49,732 nt of DNA, taken from the NCBI GenBank assembly GCA_903837285.1, contig CAILUD010000042.1, positions 1 through 49,732 of the forward strand, given 5' to 3'. Position 1 is the first letter of the stretch. Every line of letters starts with the position of its first letter. This DNA comes from an uncultured Bacteroidota bacterium (GTDB lineage Bacteria > Bacteroidota > Bacteroidia > Bacteroidales > GWA2-32-17). Position numbers and translations under genes: made by a program. Positions 26,901 to 34,223 of the stretch are shown here, piece by piece. The notes under the pieces were generated by a model. The model saw nothing but the letters and a program-made list of their open reading frames with translations, searched no databases and was not told where the DNA came from.

Positions 26901-29900
26901 GTGAACCCGGCGAAAAAGCAAAATATTTAATCGGATCTTCAGAAACAGGTTCAAAAATATTTTACGAAATAGAGCATAAAGGAAAAATAATTAAAACAGA
27001 ATGGATAACTCTTAATAACGAACAAAAGATAATTGAAATCCCAATCACAGAAATTCATCGTGGTAACTTATCTGTTCACTTTACCATGGTTAAAAACAAT
27101 AGAGCCTATCCTTTTAATGATTTAATTACTGTACCATATTCTAACAAAGAGCTTGATATTAGTTTTTCATCTTTCCGCAACAAATTATACCCTGGCGAAC
27201 AGGAAGAATGGAAATTACTAATAAAGGGAAAAAAAGGCGACAAAGTAGCTGCCGAAATGGTTGCAACACTTTACGATGCCTCGCTTGACGCATTTAAGCC
27301 ACACGACTGGTCTTTATCATTATATCCGGGATTCTACACAAACCTTTATTGGAATCAAGGACAATCATTCTCGAATTCGGCATCCGCATATTTACAAAAA
27401 GATTGGAACGAGCCATCATTTTTTACATATAAAATATATGACAAAGTTGATTTATTCGGACTCCAAAATTACATGTACTACAATAGTAATGGGTGGTACG
27501 ATGGCGATTATAACTACCGAGGCGCAAGAGCTGAATTAGCACTTTGTGATGCAATGGAAGAAAAAAGCAAAGACTCACCGGCAAAAGCAGATGAACAAAA
27601 AATGATAAGTACAGGTAGCGTAACAACAGTTTCTAAAGTTGTTGCCTGCGATGGGAAATCTGCCGACAAGGAATCAGCTGGTAAAAACTCTGGCTTATTT
27701 GATCAAACAATATCCCCACCTCCTCCACCACCAGCACAAGGTCAAAGCTTAAATTCTGTTCAGGCCAGAAAGAATTTTAACGAAACTGCATTCTTTTTAC
27801 CGACATTACAAACAAATGAAAAAGGAGAAATTATAGTTTCATTTAAAGTACCGGAATCACTTACCAAATGGAAAATGCTTGGGCTAGCACACACAAAAGA
27901 TCTAAGAATCGGAAGTATAACAAATGAACTGGTAACACAAAAAGAATTAATGGTGATGCCTAATTTACCAAGATTCATGCGCGAAAACGATAAAATATCT
28001 GTCACTTCAAAAATCTCAAACCTTGGTGAAAATGAGACAACCGGTCAAGCTCAATTATTCCTTTTTGATGCTATAACAGATAAACCAATTGATAATCTTT
28101 TTGGAAATAAAGCAACAGTTAAAAGTTTTACAATTAAAAAAGGACAATCTGTAAATGTATCATGGGATTTAGATGTTCCTGAAGGAGTAGATGCAATTTC
28201 TTGCAAGATCGTTGCAATTGCCGGCAAATTCTCAGATGGCGAACAAAGCGTGATTCCAGTTTTATCAAACAGAATGTTAGTAACAGAATCGTTACCATTA
28301 CCAATTAGAGGAAAAACAAGTAAAAATTATCAGCTTTTAAAACTTGTAAATTCTGGAACATCTACAACTTTAAAAAATCATAAACTAACTCTAGAATTCA
28401 CTGCAAATCCTGCATGGTATGCTGTTCAAGCATTACCATATATTATGGAGTATCCATACGAGTGTGCCGAACAAACTTTTTCACGTTATTATGGAAATAA
28501 ACTTGCATCACATATTGCAAATTCATCTCCCAAAATTAAAGCAGTATTTGACTCATGGAAAAACACACCCGACTCAAAAGCATTACTTTCAAATCTTGAA
28601 AAAAACCAAGAATTAAAAGAAGTTCTGCTTCAAGAAACACCATGGGTTTTAGATGCAAAAGACGAAACTACAAGAAAAAAACGCATTGGACTTTTATTCG
28701 ATTTAAACTTAATGTCAAATAATGTGCAATCGGCATTTAATAAATTAGAAAAATTACAATGTTCAAATGGTGGATGGATGTGGTTTAGCGGAATGCCTGA
28801 CGATCGTTATATAACACAGCACATTGTTACCGGTTTCGGACATTTAAATCATTTAGGTGTAATAAATCTAAACACAGACTACAAAGCGTGGAATATGGCG
28901 CAACGAGGTGTAAGATATTTAGATAATGAAATCAGAAAAGATTATGAATATTTGAAAAAATATTATAAACCAATTGAAATGGAAAAGAATCATATTTCAG
29001 ATATTCAAATTCAATATTTATATGCCAGAAGTTTCTATAATGAAAAGATTGAAATTTCTTCAAGTTGCAAAGAAGCATATGAATATTTCCGCGGACAGTC
29101 ACAAAAATACTGGCTCAGCCAAAGTAAATATATGCAAGGAATGATAGCCATTGAACTATATCGCTCAGGCGACAAAATAATTCCTAACAAAATACTTGCA
29201 TCATTAAAAGAAAACTCACAAAACTCTGATGAATTAGGAATGTTCTGGAAAGACAATTCTGGCGGTTATTACTGGTGGCAGGCTCCTATTGAAACTCAAG
29301 CATTATTAATTGAAGCATTTGATGAAATATCAGGCGACCAGAAGGTTGTTGACGACATGAAAGTTTGGTTATTAAAACAAAAACAAACTCAAGACTGGAA
29401 AACAACAAAAGCTACAACAGAAGCTATATATGCTTTGTTATTAAAAGGAACAGATTGGCTTGCAACCGAACCAAACATTGAAATTACTGTTGGTAAAATT
29501 AAAATTGACCCTAAAAATATGCCCGATCAGAAAGCAGAAGCAGGTACCGGATATATTAAAACATCATGGAGTGGTTCGGATATTAAGCCAGAAATGGGAA
29601 ATGTAACTGTTGTTAAAAAAGACGAAGGCGTAAGCTGGGGAGCTTTATACTGGCAGTATTTTGAACAATTAGATAAAATTACAACTCATGAAACTCCTCT
29701 TAAACTGGATAAAAAAATATTCATCGAAAAATATAGTGCAGCAGGAAAAAGCATGGAAATTGTTAAACCTGGTTCTTCTATTAAAATTGGAGATAAAGTT
29801 ATTGTAAGAATAGAACTACGTGTTGATCGCGATATGCAATACGTTCACATGAAAGATATGCGGGCTGCCGGATTTGAGCCTATTAATGTTATATCAACCT

Positions 29901-30115
29901 ACAAATGGCAAGATGGTTTAGGTTATTATGAAAGCACAAAAGACGCTTCAACAAACTTCTTCTTTGGAAATTTACCAAAAGGCACATATGTTTTTGAATA
30001 TGCAGTTCGTGCTTCACTAGCTGGTGATTTCTCCAATGGGATAAGTACCATTCAATGTATGTACGCTCCTGAATTTACTTCGCATTCAGAAGGAATAAGA
30101 GTAAATATTAAATAA
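23912..30115 (+). CDS. Alpha-2-macroglobulin family protein with thioester motif
   Basis: 2,067 residues. An N-terminal signal-anchor helix (FIFVTLFLVIFATASGLIIS) is followed by a helical region of about 400 residues, then macroglobulin domains with the MG2-type segment FFTDRSIYRPGQTLYFKGI. Next comes a Pro-rich linker (SPPPPPPAQ), the A2M region (TAFFLPTLQTNEKGEI...KWKMLGLAHTKD), and the thioester domain with CAEQ at C1518-Q1521 (bases 28463-28474) in the context YPYECAEQTFSRYYG. The last part is the alpha/alpha toroid and receptor-binding-like domain. Bacterial homologues trap attacking proteases in the periplasm or at the cell surface. The intact CxEQ suggests a working thioester. No PBP1C gene is adjacent, unlike the classic proteobacterial pair. 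Confidence 0.92.
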   Translation: MKTKSFIFVTLFLVIFATASGLIISTLQSQKAFIEFKKGDSYAEAWKKVTQFESSGLPKSASELVDQIYKTAKSENNHAQIVKSIMYKIKYVIQTEDQGNVKIIVQIKNECDSAKYPVKPVLQSLLADFFWQYYSQNRYTILQRTNTSGFRPDDIATWDAKRLLEESVTYYLASLKNIDSLQRTRVDLFSDILDTNVTARNYRPTLYDLLAHRAVDFFMNSEADITRPSYEFNLTDEHLFSDAKDFSSYKIQCNDSFSLKFQALKIFQELIAFHALDDSVTALVDADLKRLKFVYNNSISNIKDSLYTNSLEFLNNKYSPDPVCADILAQLGEQYFHLGLTFQPNINEKYKDYNKKALETAELGILRYKNSEGATNCLALKNNIISKSFDFVLEKNQLPNKAMLARLSFKNIDSLYFKIIKIDWQNDRKATRNIYDSLLMSYYLKKPAAKVFSISVPNKKDYQDYSTEIAIPAMPVGQYIVIASNRSDFKWMKNGFGYAFVTTTNLSYLSRNFNNEGIGFTILNRESGIPEQGVKATLWKEEYSYITQSYEYIKSLEYTTDANGKFTVPPPQDYRYFFIDLQKGNDKLSSDESFYQYRYYGYDIKMEKRVFFFTDRSIYRPGQTLYFKGIIINTDGTTNKIVPNFSTTVTLYDVNYQKVSDLKLTSNEYGSIQGTFVLPSGVLNGQMSISAGGFGTQYFSVEEYKRPKFEVVFDTLKESFRLEQKVKVSGQAKAYAGSMIDGAKVSYRVTRNTYFPYRWWYWWSYPTAGNQTVITNGTTTTDTEGKYNIEFEAKPDLSIDAKYSPAFTYSISADVTDINGETRSSSTQVNIGYKSLVLGSNWNGTINLSETNDIEISSQNLNGNDVPSKGQINIYKLKSLNKIFLKRSWNLPDIYSISEEEFKKQFPLFAYKNEDNSSTFEKEKKVYTNEFDSKISKKFKISDIKNWEQGNYFIEITSTDKFGEPVKYENYIEVYNPTSIQPYTSLSNIVTAIKNSCEPGEKAKYLIGSSETGSKIFYEIEHKGKIIKTEWITLNNEQKIIEIPITEIHRGNLSVHFTMVKNNRAYPFNDLITVPYSNKELDISFSSFRNKLYPGEQEEWKLLIKGKKGDKVAAEMVATLYDASLDAFKPHDWSLSLYPGFYTNLYWNQGQSFSNSASAYLQKDWNEPSFFTYKIYDKVDLFGLQNYMYYNSNGWYDGDYNYRGARAELALCDAMEEKSKDSPAKADEQKMISTGSVTTVSKVVACDGKSADKESAGKNSGLFDQTISPPPPPPAQGQSLNSVQARKNFNETAFFLPTLQTNEKGEIIVSFKVPESLTKWKMLGLAHTKDLRIGSITNELVTQKELMVMPNLPRFMRENDKISVTSKISNLGENETTGQAQLFLFDAITDKPIDNLFGNKATVKSFTIKKGQSVNVSWDLDVPEGVDAISCKIVAIAGKFSDGEQSVIPVLSNRMLVTESLPLPIRGKTSKNYQLLKLVNSGTSTTLKNHKLTLEFTANPAWYAVQALPYIMEYPYECAEQTFSRYYGNKLASHIANSSPKIKAVFDSWKNTPDSKALLSNLEKNQELKEVLLQETPWVLDAKDETTRKKRIGLLFDLNLMSNNVQSAFNKLEKLQCSNGGWMWFSGMPDDRYITQHIVTGFGHLNHLGVINLNTDYKAWNMAQRGVRYLDNEIRKDYEYLKKYYKPIEMEKNHISDIQIQYLYARSFYNEKIEISSSCKEAYEYFRGQSQKYWLSQSKYMQGMIAIELYRSGDKIIPNKILASLKENSQNSDELGMFWKDNSGGYYWWQAPIETQALLIEAFDEISGDQKVVDDMKVWLLKQKQTQDWKTTKATTEAIYALLLKGTDWLATEPNIEITVGKIKIDPKNMPDQKAEAGTGYIKTSWSGSDIKPEMGNVTVVKKDEGVSWGALYWQYFEQLDKITTHETPLKLDKKIFIEKYSAAGKSMEIVKPGSSIKIGDKVIVRIELRVDRDMQYVHMKDMRAAGFEPINVISTYKWQDGLGYYESTKDASTNFFFGNLPKGTYVFEYAVRASLAGDFSNGISTIQCMYAPEFTSHSEGIRVNIK

Positions 30116-30123
30116 CTCAAAGC

Positions 30124-30148
30124 TCTCGCTCGCATCTTGCGAGCGAGA
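30124..30148. repeat. REP-like hairpin, left side of RAYT (1)
   Basis: 11-bp arms TCTCGCTCGCA and TGCGAGCGAGA with a TCT loop, perfect pairing, 9 bases after the macroglobulin stop codon. Confidence 0.85.
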
Positions 30149-30154
30149 ATCATT

Positions 30155-30171
30155 TTAGGCATCTTGCCTAA
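30155..30171. repeat. REP-like hairpin, left side of RAYT (2)
   Basis: 7-bp arms TTAGGCA and TGCCTAA with the same TCT loop and the same GCA/TGC closing pairs as the first hairpin, 6 bases away. Confidence 0.75.
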
Positions 30172-30186
30172 GTATAACTTAATTTC

Positions 30187-30194
30187 TATATTTG
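30187..30194 (+). promoter_or_regulatory. -7 box just upstream of the RAYT gene
   Basis: A perfect TATATTTG 5 bases before the ATG, with CTTG 20 bases upstream inside hairpin 2. Transcription would begin almost at the start codon, giving a nearly leaderless mRNA. Confidence 0.45.
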
Positions 30195-30198
30195 CTTT

Positions 30199-30732
30199 AT
30201 GTCGGAAAACAGAAAAACGTATGTAGGATTATTATACTTTGTTACACTCACTGTTGTGGGTTGGATTGATGTATTCACAAGAAAAACTTATGCAGAAATT
30301 ATTATAGAAAACTTAAAATATTGTCAGCAAAATGAAGGACTTAATATTTATGCATATGTAATCATGTCAAATCATATACATTTGGTTGTTAAACGTGATT
30401 CTGAAAATGATCTAAATGAATTATTAGGGCGCTTTAAAAGTTATACTTCAAAAAAAATAATTCATGAAATTGAAGAAAATATACAAGAAAGCAGAAAAGA
30501 ATGGATGTTGCATCTGTTTAAACATCATGCTAAAAAAAATAAACAATATAAAGATTATCATTTCTGGCAATATACTAATAAACCTATAGAATTATTTTCA
30601 ACTGAAGTAATTGACCAAAAAATAAATTACATACACCAGAACCCAGTTGTTGCAGGTATTGTAGCAGAAGATTATCAATATATTTATTCAAGTGCAAATC
30701 CTGATAGCTTATTGAAAGTAAATGAAATGTAG
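30199..30732 (+). CDS. REP-associated tyrosine transposase (RAYT, Y1/HUH family)
   Basis: 177 residues, full length for this branch. The N-terminus GLLYFVTLTVVGWIDVFTR is characteristic of Bacteroidota RAYTs. The HUH metal site is SNHIHLVV (H59, H61), and the catalytic tyrosine is Y144 in INYIHQNPVVAGIV. All three are intact, so it should nick and rejoin single-stranded DNA at REP hairpins. RAYTs are usually single-copy, vertically kept genes that disperse REP sequences rather than themselves. Hairpins on both sides are the likely substrates. Its base composition resembles the surroundings, so there is no sign of recent transfer. Confidence 0.9.
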   Translation: MSENRKTYVGLLYFVTLTVVGWIDVFTRKTYAEIIIENLKYCQQNEGLNIYAYVIMSNHIHLVVKRDSENDLNELLGRFKSYTSKKIIHEIEENIQESRKEWMLHLFKHHAKKNKQYKDYHFWQYTNKPIELFSTEVIDQKINYIHQNPVVAGIVAEDYQYIYSSANPDSLLKVNEM

Positions 30733-30750
30733 GCCAAAATCTAATCCACA

Positions 30751-30765
30751 CTCGCAGGATGCGAG
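30751..30765. repeat. REP-like hairpin, right side of RAYT (1)
   Basis: 6-bp arms CTCGCA and TGCGAG with a GGA loop, preceded by CACA. Identical core to the copy exactly 40 bases downstream. Confidence 0.8.
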
Positions 30766-30790
30766 CGTAAGCAGAGCAGAGGAATACACA

Positions 30791-30805
30791 CTCGCAGGAT
30801 GCGAG
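30791..30805. repeat. REP-like hairpin, right side of RAYT (2)
   Basis: Second copy of the CTCGCA, GGA, TGCGAG hairpin with the same CACA before it and GC after it, a direct repeat with a 40-base period. Confidence 0.8.
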
Positions 30806-30875
30806 CATGAGCATTTGCGGACAGAATGACATTAAGGTTACAAAATTTTTACAATACAATCTTAAAAAACTTCAT

Positions 30876-30883
30876 TAACTTTG
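30876..30883 (+). promoter_or_regulatory. -7 box upstream of the thioredoxin-like gene
   Basis: A perfect TAACTTTG 21 bases before the ATG; no clear TTTG at -33. Confidence 0.45.
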
Positions 30884-30904
30884 TATTAATAAACAATCAT
30901 AATC

Positions 30905-31405
30905 ATGAAAAAGATATTAATACTTGGATTTTTATGTTTTTTCTCTATACTTTCATTTAGTCAGGAAAAAAAACTATTATATATAACTTCCCTTGATGGA
31001 AACAAACAACTTGACGAAGCTGTTGTAAAAGCAAAAGCCGAAAATAAAAATGTTTTGGTTCAGGTTGGCGGAAACTGGTGTCCCTGGTGCATAAAATTCA
31101 ATTTATTTTGTGTAGAAACACCAAAAATTGATTCGATAATTAAATCAAACTATGTTTATATTCACCTTAATTATAGCCGCGAAAACAGAAATTATGCAGC
31201 ACTTGAAAGATTAGATTTCCCACAACGATTTGGTTTTCCTGTGCTAGTTGTTTTAAACCCAAAAGGTCAGCGAATTCATACTCAGGATAGCGGTTTATTA
31301 GAAAAGGATAAAGGTTACGATACACTTAAAGTTGTTACTTTTCTTAAAAACTGGACACCTCAGGTTTATAATAAAGAACAGTATATAGTTAAAGAGAAAG
31401 AATAA
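30905..31405 (+). CDS. Secreted thioredoxin-family protein (CPWC)
   Basis: 166 residues. A signal peptide (MKKILILGFLCFFSILSFSQ) is followed by a thioredoxin-like fold of the Thioredoxin_7 type. The redox motif is C59-P-W-C62 in GGNWCPWCIKF, and the cis-Pro loop is RFGFPVLVV. It should work in the periplasm as a disulfide reductase or isomerase; the partner is unknown. It stands alone, with its own -7 box and a following 380-base gap holding the structured repeat element. Confidence 0.88.
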   Translation: MKKILILGFLCFFSILSFSQEKKLLYITSLDGNKQLDEAVVKAKAENKNVLVQVGGNWCPWCIKFNLFCVETPKIDSIIKSNYVYIHLNYSRENRNYAALERLDFPQRFGFPVLVVLNPKGQRIHTQDSGLLEKDKGYDTLKVVTFLKNWTPQVYNKEQYIVKEKE

Positions 31406-31509
31406 TTTCATTTATTTTTTTCTAATTAATATACTTATTAGAAATTGTTTAAAAATCATTAAGTTAATGCAAAGAATAACAATAAAAACTTAAAATGCTT
31501 TTTGAAAAA
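31406..31509. other. AT-rich intergenic stretch before the structured element, nothing recognisable
   Basis: Left part of the 381-base gap from 31406 to 31786. No ORF, hairpin or consensus promoter box was seen in it. Confidence 0.45.
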
Positions 31510-31680
31510 GCGGTGCGAGGGCTATCCACGAACGGTGCGAACTGCAATTTCTAATTATTAAACATTTGTAAAAAGTTATTATTGTTAAAAGAAGTTCGAT
31601 TTGTTATTGTATAAAAGAAATTGAAGTTGGCGTTCGTGGTGGCCTTTTTGGTTCTTTTTGGCGGCAGCAAAAAGAACAAT
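31510..31680 (+). repeat. Structured intergenic element, copy 1 (covarying with copy 2 at 40026-40190)
   Basis: Stem A pairs 31526-31552 with 31616-31639: a perfect 9-bp outer part (CCACGAACG with CGTTCGTGG), a small internal bulge, then an inner part with one mismatch around AACT and CAATTTCT. A 63-base AT-rich loop separates the arms. Stem B is a perfect 10-bp hairpin (GTTCTTTTTG with CAAAAAGAAC) around GCGGCAG at 31651-31677. The right-hand half (31619-31680) is nearly identical to the second copy. Strand given by analogy with the downstream gene; it could act on either strand. Right of it (31681-31786) there is a TTTTCC/GGAAAA hairpin (31699-31721) followed by five T residues and otherwise nothing. 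Confidence 0.8.
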
Positions 31681-31786
31681 AAAAAAATTTAAATAAAATT
31701 TTCCGGATTTTTTATGGAAAACTTTTTATTGCGGCTCCATATTATCAAAGCGCTTTAAAAATGTTAAACTTAAAAAATAAAAAATC

Positions 31787-32533
31787 ATGAAAACAATTAA
31801 ATTAATCGCAATTCTTGCATTACTTCCATTTACATTCTTAAATGCACAAAATGCAGGATCGATAAAAGGCAGAGTAATTGATGCCTCAACAAAACAACCA
31901 TTACTTGGATGTAATGTATATATTGATAATGACGGTAATAAAATGGGTACAACCACAGATGCAGATGGTAGATTTACAATAAAACCACTCCCATCCGGAA
32001 GCTACCAGGTATTTTATTCTTTTATGGGCTATACAACACAAACAATTGCTGCAAGCGTATACCCTGGCGAACCAACATTTATTAAGGATATAATATTATC
32101 AGACGGAATAACATTAGGCGGTAAAGATGGAATTGTTGTTACAGCAGAAAAGCGTATAATCGACCCAAATAAAATTGGAAAAATACCAATTAAATCGGCT
32201 GAAATTGGTAAAATTGCAGGATCAAGTAATCCGGTAATGGTAATCAGGGCAATTACATCAGATGCACAAATTAGTGATGACGGAAAAGACATAGTATTTA
32301 GAGGGTCAAGAAATGGAAGCTCTTCATTTTATATTGATGGAATTAAACAAAATGACATGAGTTCTTCAATTCCCGGTTGCGCAGTTGGAAGTATAGTTGT
32401 ATATTCGGGGGGAATTCCAGCACAATATGGAGATGTTACCGGAGGAATTATTGTTATGGAAACCAAAAGCTTTTTTGATGTCAGAGCAGAGCATAGAATA
32501 GCTAAAGCAAAGAAAAACGAAGAAGGACAATAA
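31787..32533 (+). CDS. Exported CarboxypepD_reg plus TonB-plug domain protein without a beta-barrel
   Basis: 248 residues. Signal peptide (MKTIKLIAILALLPFTFLNAQ), then a carboxypeptidase regulatory-like domain (SIKGRVIDASTKQPLLGCNVYI...DGRFTIKPLPSG, about 25-105). A TonB-receptor plug domain follows (about 125-230, with VFRGSRNGSSSFYIDGIK and GGIPAQYGDVTGGIIVMETK). The protein then stops with a short basic tail where a normal SusC/FecA-type receptor would continue for about 600 residues of barrel. The next gene starts 8 bases later, and no barrel fragment follows in any frame, so this is a natural stand-alone form rather than a fresh truncation. It heads an operon with an ECF sigma factor, suggesting a sensor role. 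Confidence 0.85.
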   Translation: MKTIKLIAILALLPFTFLNAQNAGSIKGRVIDASTKQPLLGCNVYIDNDGNKMGTTTDADGRFTIKPLPSGSYQVFYSFMGYTTQTIAASVYPGEPTFIKDIILSDGITLGGKDGIVVTAEKRIIDPNKIGKIPIKSAEIGKIAGSSNPVMVIRAITSDAQISDDGKDIVFRGSRNGSSSFYIDGIKQNDMSSSIPGCAVGSIVVYSGGIPAQYGDVTGGIIVMETKSFFDVRAEHRIAKAKKNEEGQ

Positions 32534-32541
32534 ATAAATCT

Positions 32542-33114
32542 ATGATCTTTTTTAAGAAAATACGGTTTGATAAATTAAGCGATTCTGAACTTGTAAGTTT
32601 GTATACAAAATCGGGCGACTCAGAATATGTGGGAGAACTTTTTACAAGGTACTCCCACCTTGTTTATGGGGTTTGTCTATATTTATTAAAAAACAGAGAC
32701 GAAGCTAAAGATGCTGTAATTGCAATTTTCGAACAACTTTTAAAAGATCTAAAAAACACAGAAGTTAAAAATCATAAGGCTTTTTTGCACACTGTTGCCA
32801 GAAATTATTGTTTTATGCAAAAACGAGGTTCGCAAAGGCTTTTACGTCGTGAGCAGATTTTTGCAGACGGAATTGATTTAGAAACATTACCTGCAGAATT
32901 TGAAATTAAAAAAGAAGATGAAGATTACCAAATTTTACATTCCGCAATAAATCAGCTAAACAACGAACAAAAGATTTGTATAGAATTATTTTTTATGCAG
33001 AAAAAATCATATTCAGAGATTACTGAAATTACAAATTATAACACTAATCAGGTTAAAAGCTATATTCAAAACGGTAAACGAAATCTTAGAAATTTCCTAA
33101 CCTCAAAGCAATGA
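32542..33114 (+). CDS. ECF-type RNA polymerase sigma factor
   Basis: 190 residues with both domains of an extracytoplasmic-function sigma factor. Sigma-70 region 2 is LFTRYSHLVYGVCLYLLKNRDEAKDAVIAIFEQLL...HKAFLHTVARNYC. Region 4 is LHSAINQLNNEQKICIELFFMQKKSYSEITEITNYNTNQVKSYIQNGKRNLR, the helix-turn-helix that reads the -35 element. It begins 8 bases after the plug protein gene, and its stop overlaps the ATG of the next gene by four bases (ATGA), so translation of the two is coupled. The coupled membrane protein is the natural anti-sigma candidate. Target promoters cannot be deduced. Confidence 0.92.
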   Translation: MIFFKKIRFDKLSDSELVSLYTKSGDSEYVGELFTRYSHLVYGVCLYLLKNRDEAKDAVIAIFEQLLKDLKNTEVKNHKAFLHTVARNYCFMQKRGSQRLLRREQIFADGIDLETLPAEFEIKKEDEDYQILHSAINQLNNEQKICIELFFMQKKSYSEITEITNYNTNQVKSYIQNGKRNLRNFLTSKQ

Positions 33115-34223
33115 AAAAGAATAACACAAATATCAATTCTGACTTATCTAAAAAGGACTTTGAGAGTTACTTTAAGGGTAATATGAATGATGAGGAAAAA
33201 ACAAAGTTTCTTGCAGATTCAGAAAATAACGAATTTGAAAATGAAGCATTGAAAGGTTTTGCATTATTCCCAGATGGAATTAATGACATACCAGAAATTG
33301 ATAAATCAATAAAAACAAATTTCGGAAACAATATATCTATTACTAGAAAATATTTTTATATAGCTACTCCTATTGTAATTGTATCATTAATGGTTTTACT
33401 ATATTTTTTAAATGAGTCATCAAAAAATACTATAAATAAGAAAAGCAATTTAGTTGAAAATAATCTTAATACACTTAAAATAGATACCCATAAAATTAAC
33501 AACATAAATAAAGAAATTGAGAACGCTATAGTAAATTCAGAGTCTGAACAAATAAATTCTATTAAGGCAAAAACAGATCAAAAGTCGGTCACAGATTTCG
33601 AAAAAATTAAACCACTTGAAACAATTAGTAATGTAAAAGTTTCTTCAATAAAAAACGAAAACGATAGTTCGGGCAATAAATTATTTACAGCATTTATTCA
33701 TATGATTACCGATTACATGTACGATTTTAAAGTTATTGATTACTCAAAAATTTATAATAACAAAATTAAAACTGATATTTTCGAAACTGGCAGTATTTCT
33801 GCAAAATTTGAAAACAAGCTAAACAATGCTGAAGATAATTCGAATAATTTATCTGCAAATTATGTAAGGTATAAGGATTTTCTTTCAGAAACAATGGGTA
33901 AGCTTAGTGCAAATAGTTACAAAAATGCGCTTCAGGATTACATAATCATAATTCAACACTTCCCACAAGATCAGAATGCAAATTTTTATGGTGGTTTGTG
34001 CTATTATAATCTAGGATTATTTGAAAAAGCAATTGAGTTTTTTGATGTAATAATTGAAAGTAATGTTGCTGTTTTTTATCAGGAAGCAAAATGGTATAAA
34101 GCAAATTCACTTTTAAATTCGAACAATATAAAGGAAGCAAAAAAAGAATTTAAAGAAATAGTTTCCATTAAAGGATTCTATGCCGAAAGAGCAATTGAAA
34201 AATTATCACAAATAGATAAATGA
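33111..34223 (+). CDS. Single-pass membrane protein with C-terminal TPR repeats, probable anti-sigma partner
   Basis: 370 residues. A cytoplasmic N-terminus (FESYFKGNMNDEEKTKFLADSENNEFENEALKGF) resembles the short helical N-termini that precede the membrane helix in Bacteroidota anti-sigma-like proteins. One transmembrane helix follows (about 83-100, IATPIVIVSLMVLLYFL). A low-complexity Asn/Lys-rich periplasmic linker leads to TPR-like repeats (YKNALQDYIIIIQHFPQDQNANFYGGLCYYNLGLFEKAIEFFDVII). There is no zinc-finger HxxxCxxC anti-sigma motif, and no FecR domain is recognised. Four-base overlaps tie it to the sigma factor upstream and the exported protein downstream. The anti-sigma role rests on context and topology, not on a domain match. 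Confidence 0.8.
   Translation: MKKNNTNINSDLSKKDFESYFKGNMNDEEKTKFLADSENNEFENEALKGFALFPDGINDIPEIDKSIKTNFGNNISITRKYFYIATPIVIVSLMVLLYFLNESSKNTINKKSNLVENNLNTLKIDTHKINNINKEIENAIVNSESEQINSIKAKTDQKSVTDFEKIKPLETISNVKVSSIKNENDSSGNKLFTAFIHMITDYMYDFKVIDYSKIYNNKIKTDIFETGSISAKFENKLNNAEDNSNNLSANYVRYKDFLSETMGKLSANSYKNALQDYIIIIQHFPQDQNANFYGGLCYYNLGLFEKAIEFFDVIIESNVAVFYQEAKWYKANSLLNSNNIKEAKKEFKEIVSIKGFYAERAIEKLSQIDK

Larger units (their letters stand above)
30124..30805 (+). mobile_element. RAYT/REP unit (REP-associated tyrosine transposase with flanking hairpins)
   Basis: A Y1-type transposase gene is flanked on the left by two perfect hairpins and on the right by two copies of a related hairpin in inverted orientation. 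The left core, read in reverse complement, is CTCGCA-AGA-TGCGAG and the right core is CTCGCA-GGA-TGCGAG. This inverted REP layout is the typical RAYT locus. There are no terminal inverted repeats or target duplications of a classical insertion sequence. Confidence 0.8.

Noticed and set aside
27261..27539. Alternative-frame ORF inside the macroglobulin gene (and similar ones elsewhere)
   Set aside because: Overlaps a clear gene on the same strand, is Thr/His-rich and has no start signal; a shadow frame.
30199..30732. IS200/IS605 insertion sequence
   Set aside because: The N-terminus, size and isolated REP hairpins are of RAYT type; no tnpB or IS-like ends.
31699..31726. Terminator-like hairpin (TTTTCC with GGAAAA) followed by five T residues
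   Set aside because: Only 6 AT-rich pairs with an 11-base loop, and no counterpart after copy 2 of the element; too weak to list as a terminator.
31787..32533. TonB-dependent receptor truncated by frameshift
   Set aside because: No barrel sequence follows in any frame; the sigma-factor gene starts 8 bases after the stop, so it looks like a natural short protein.
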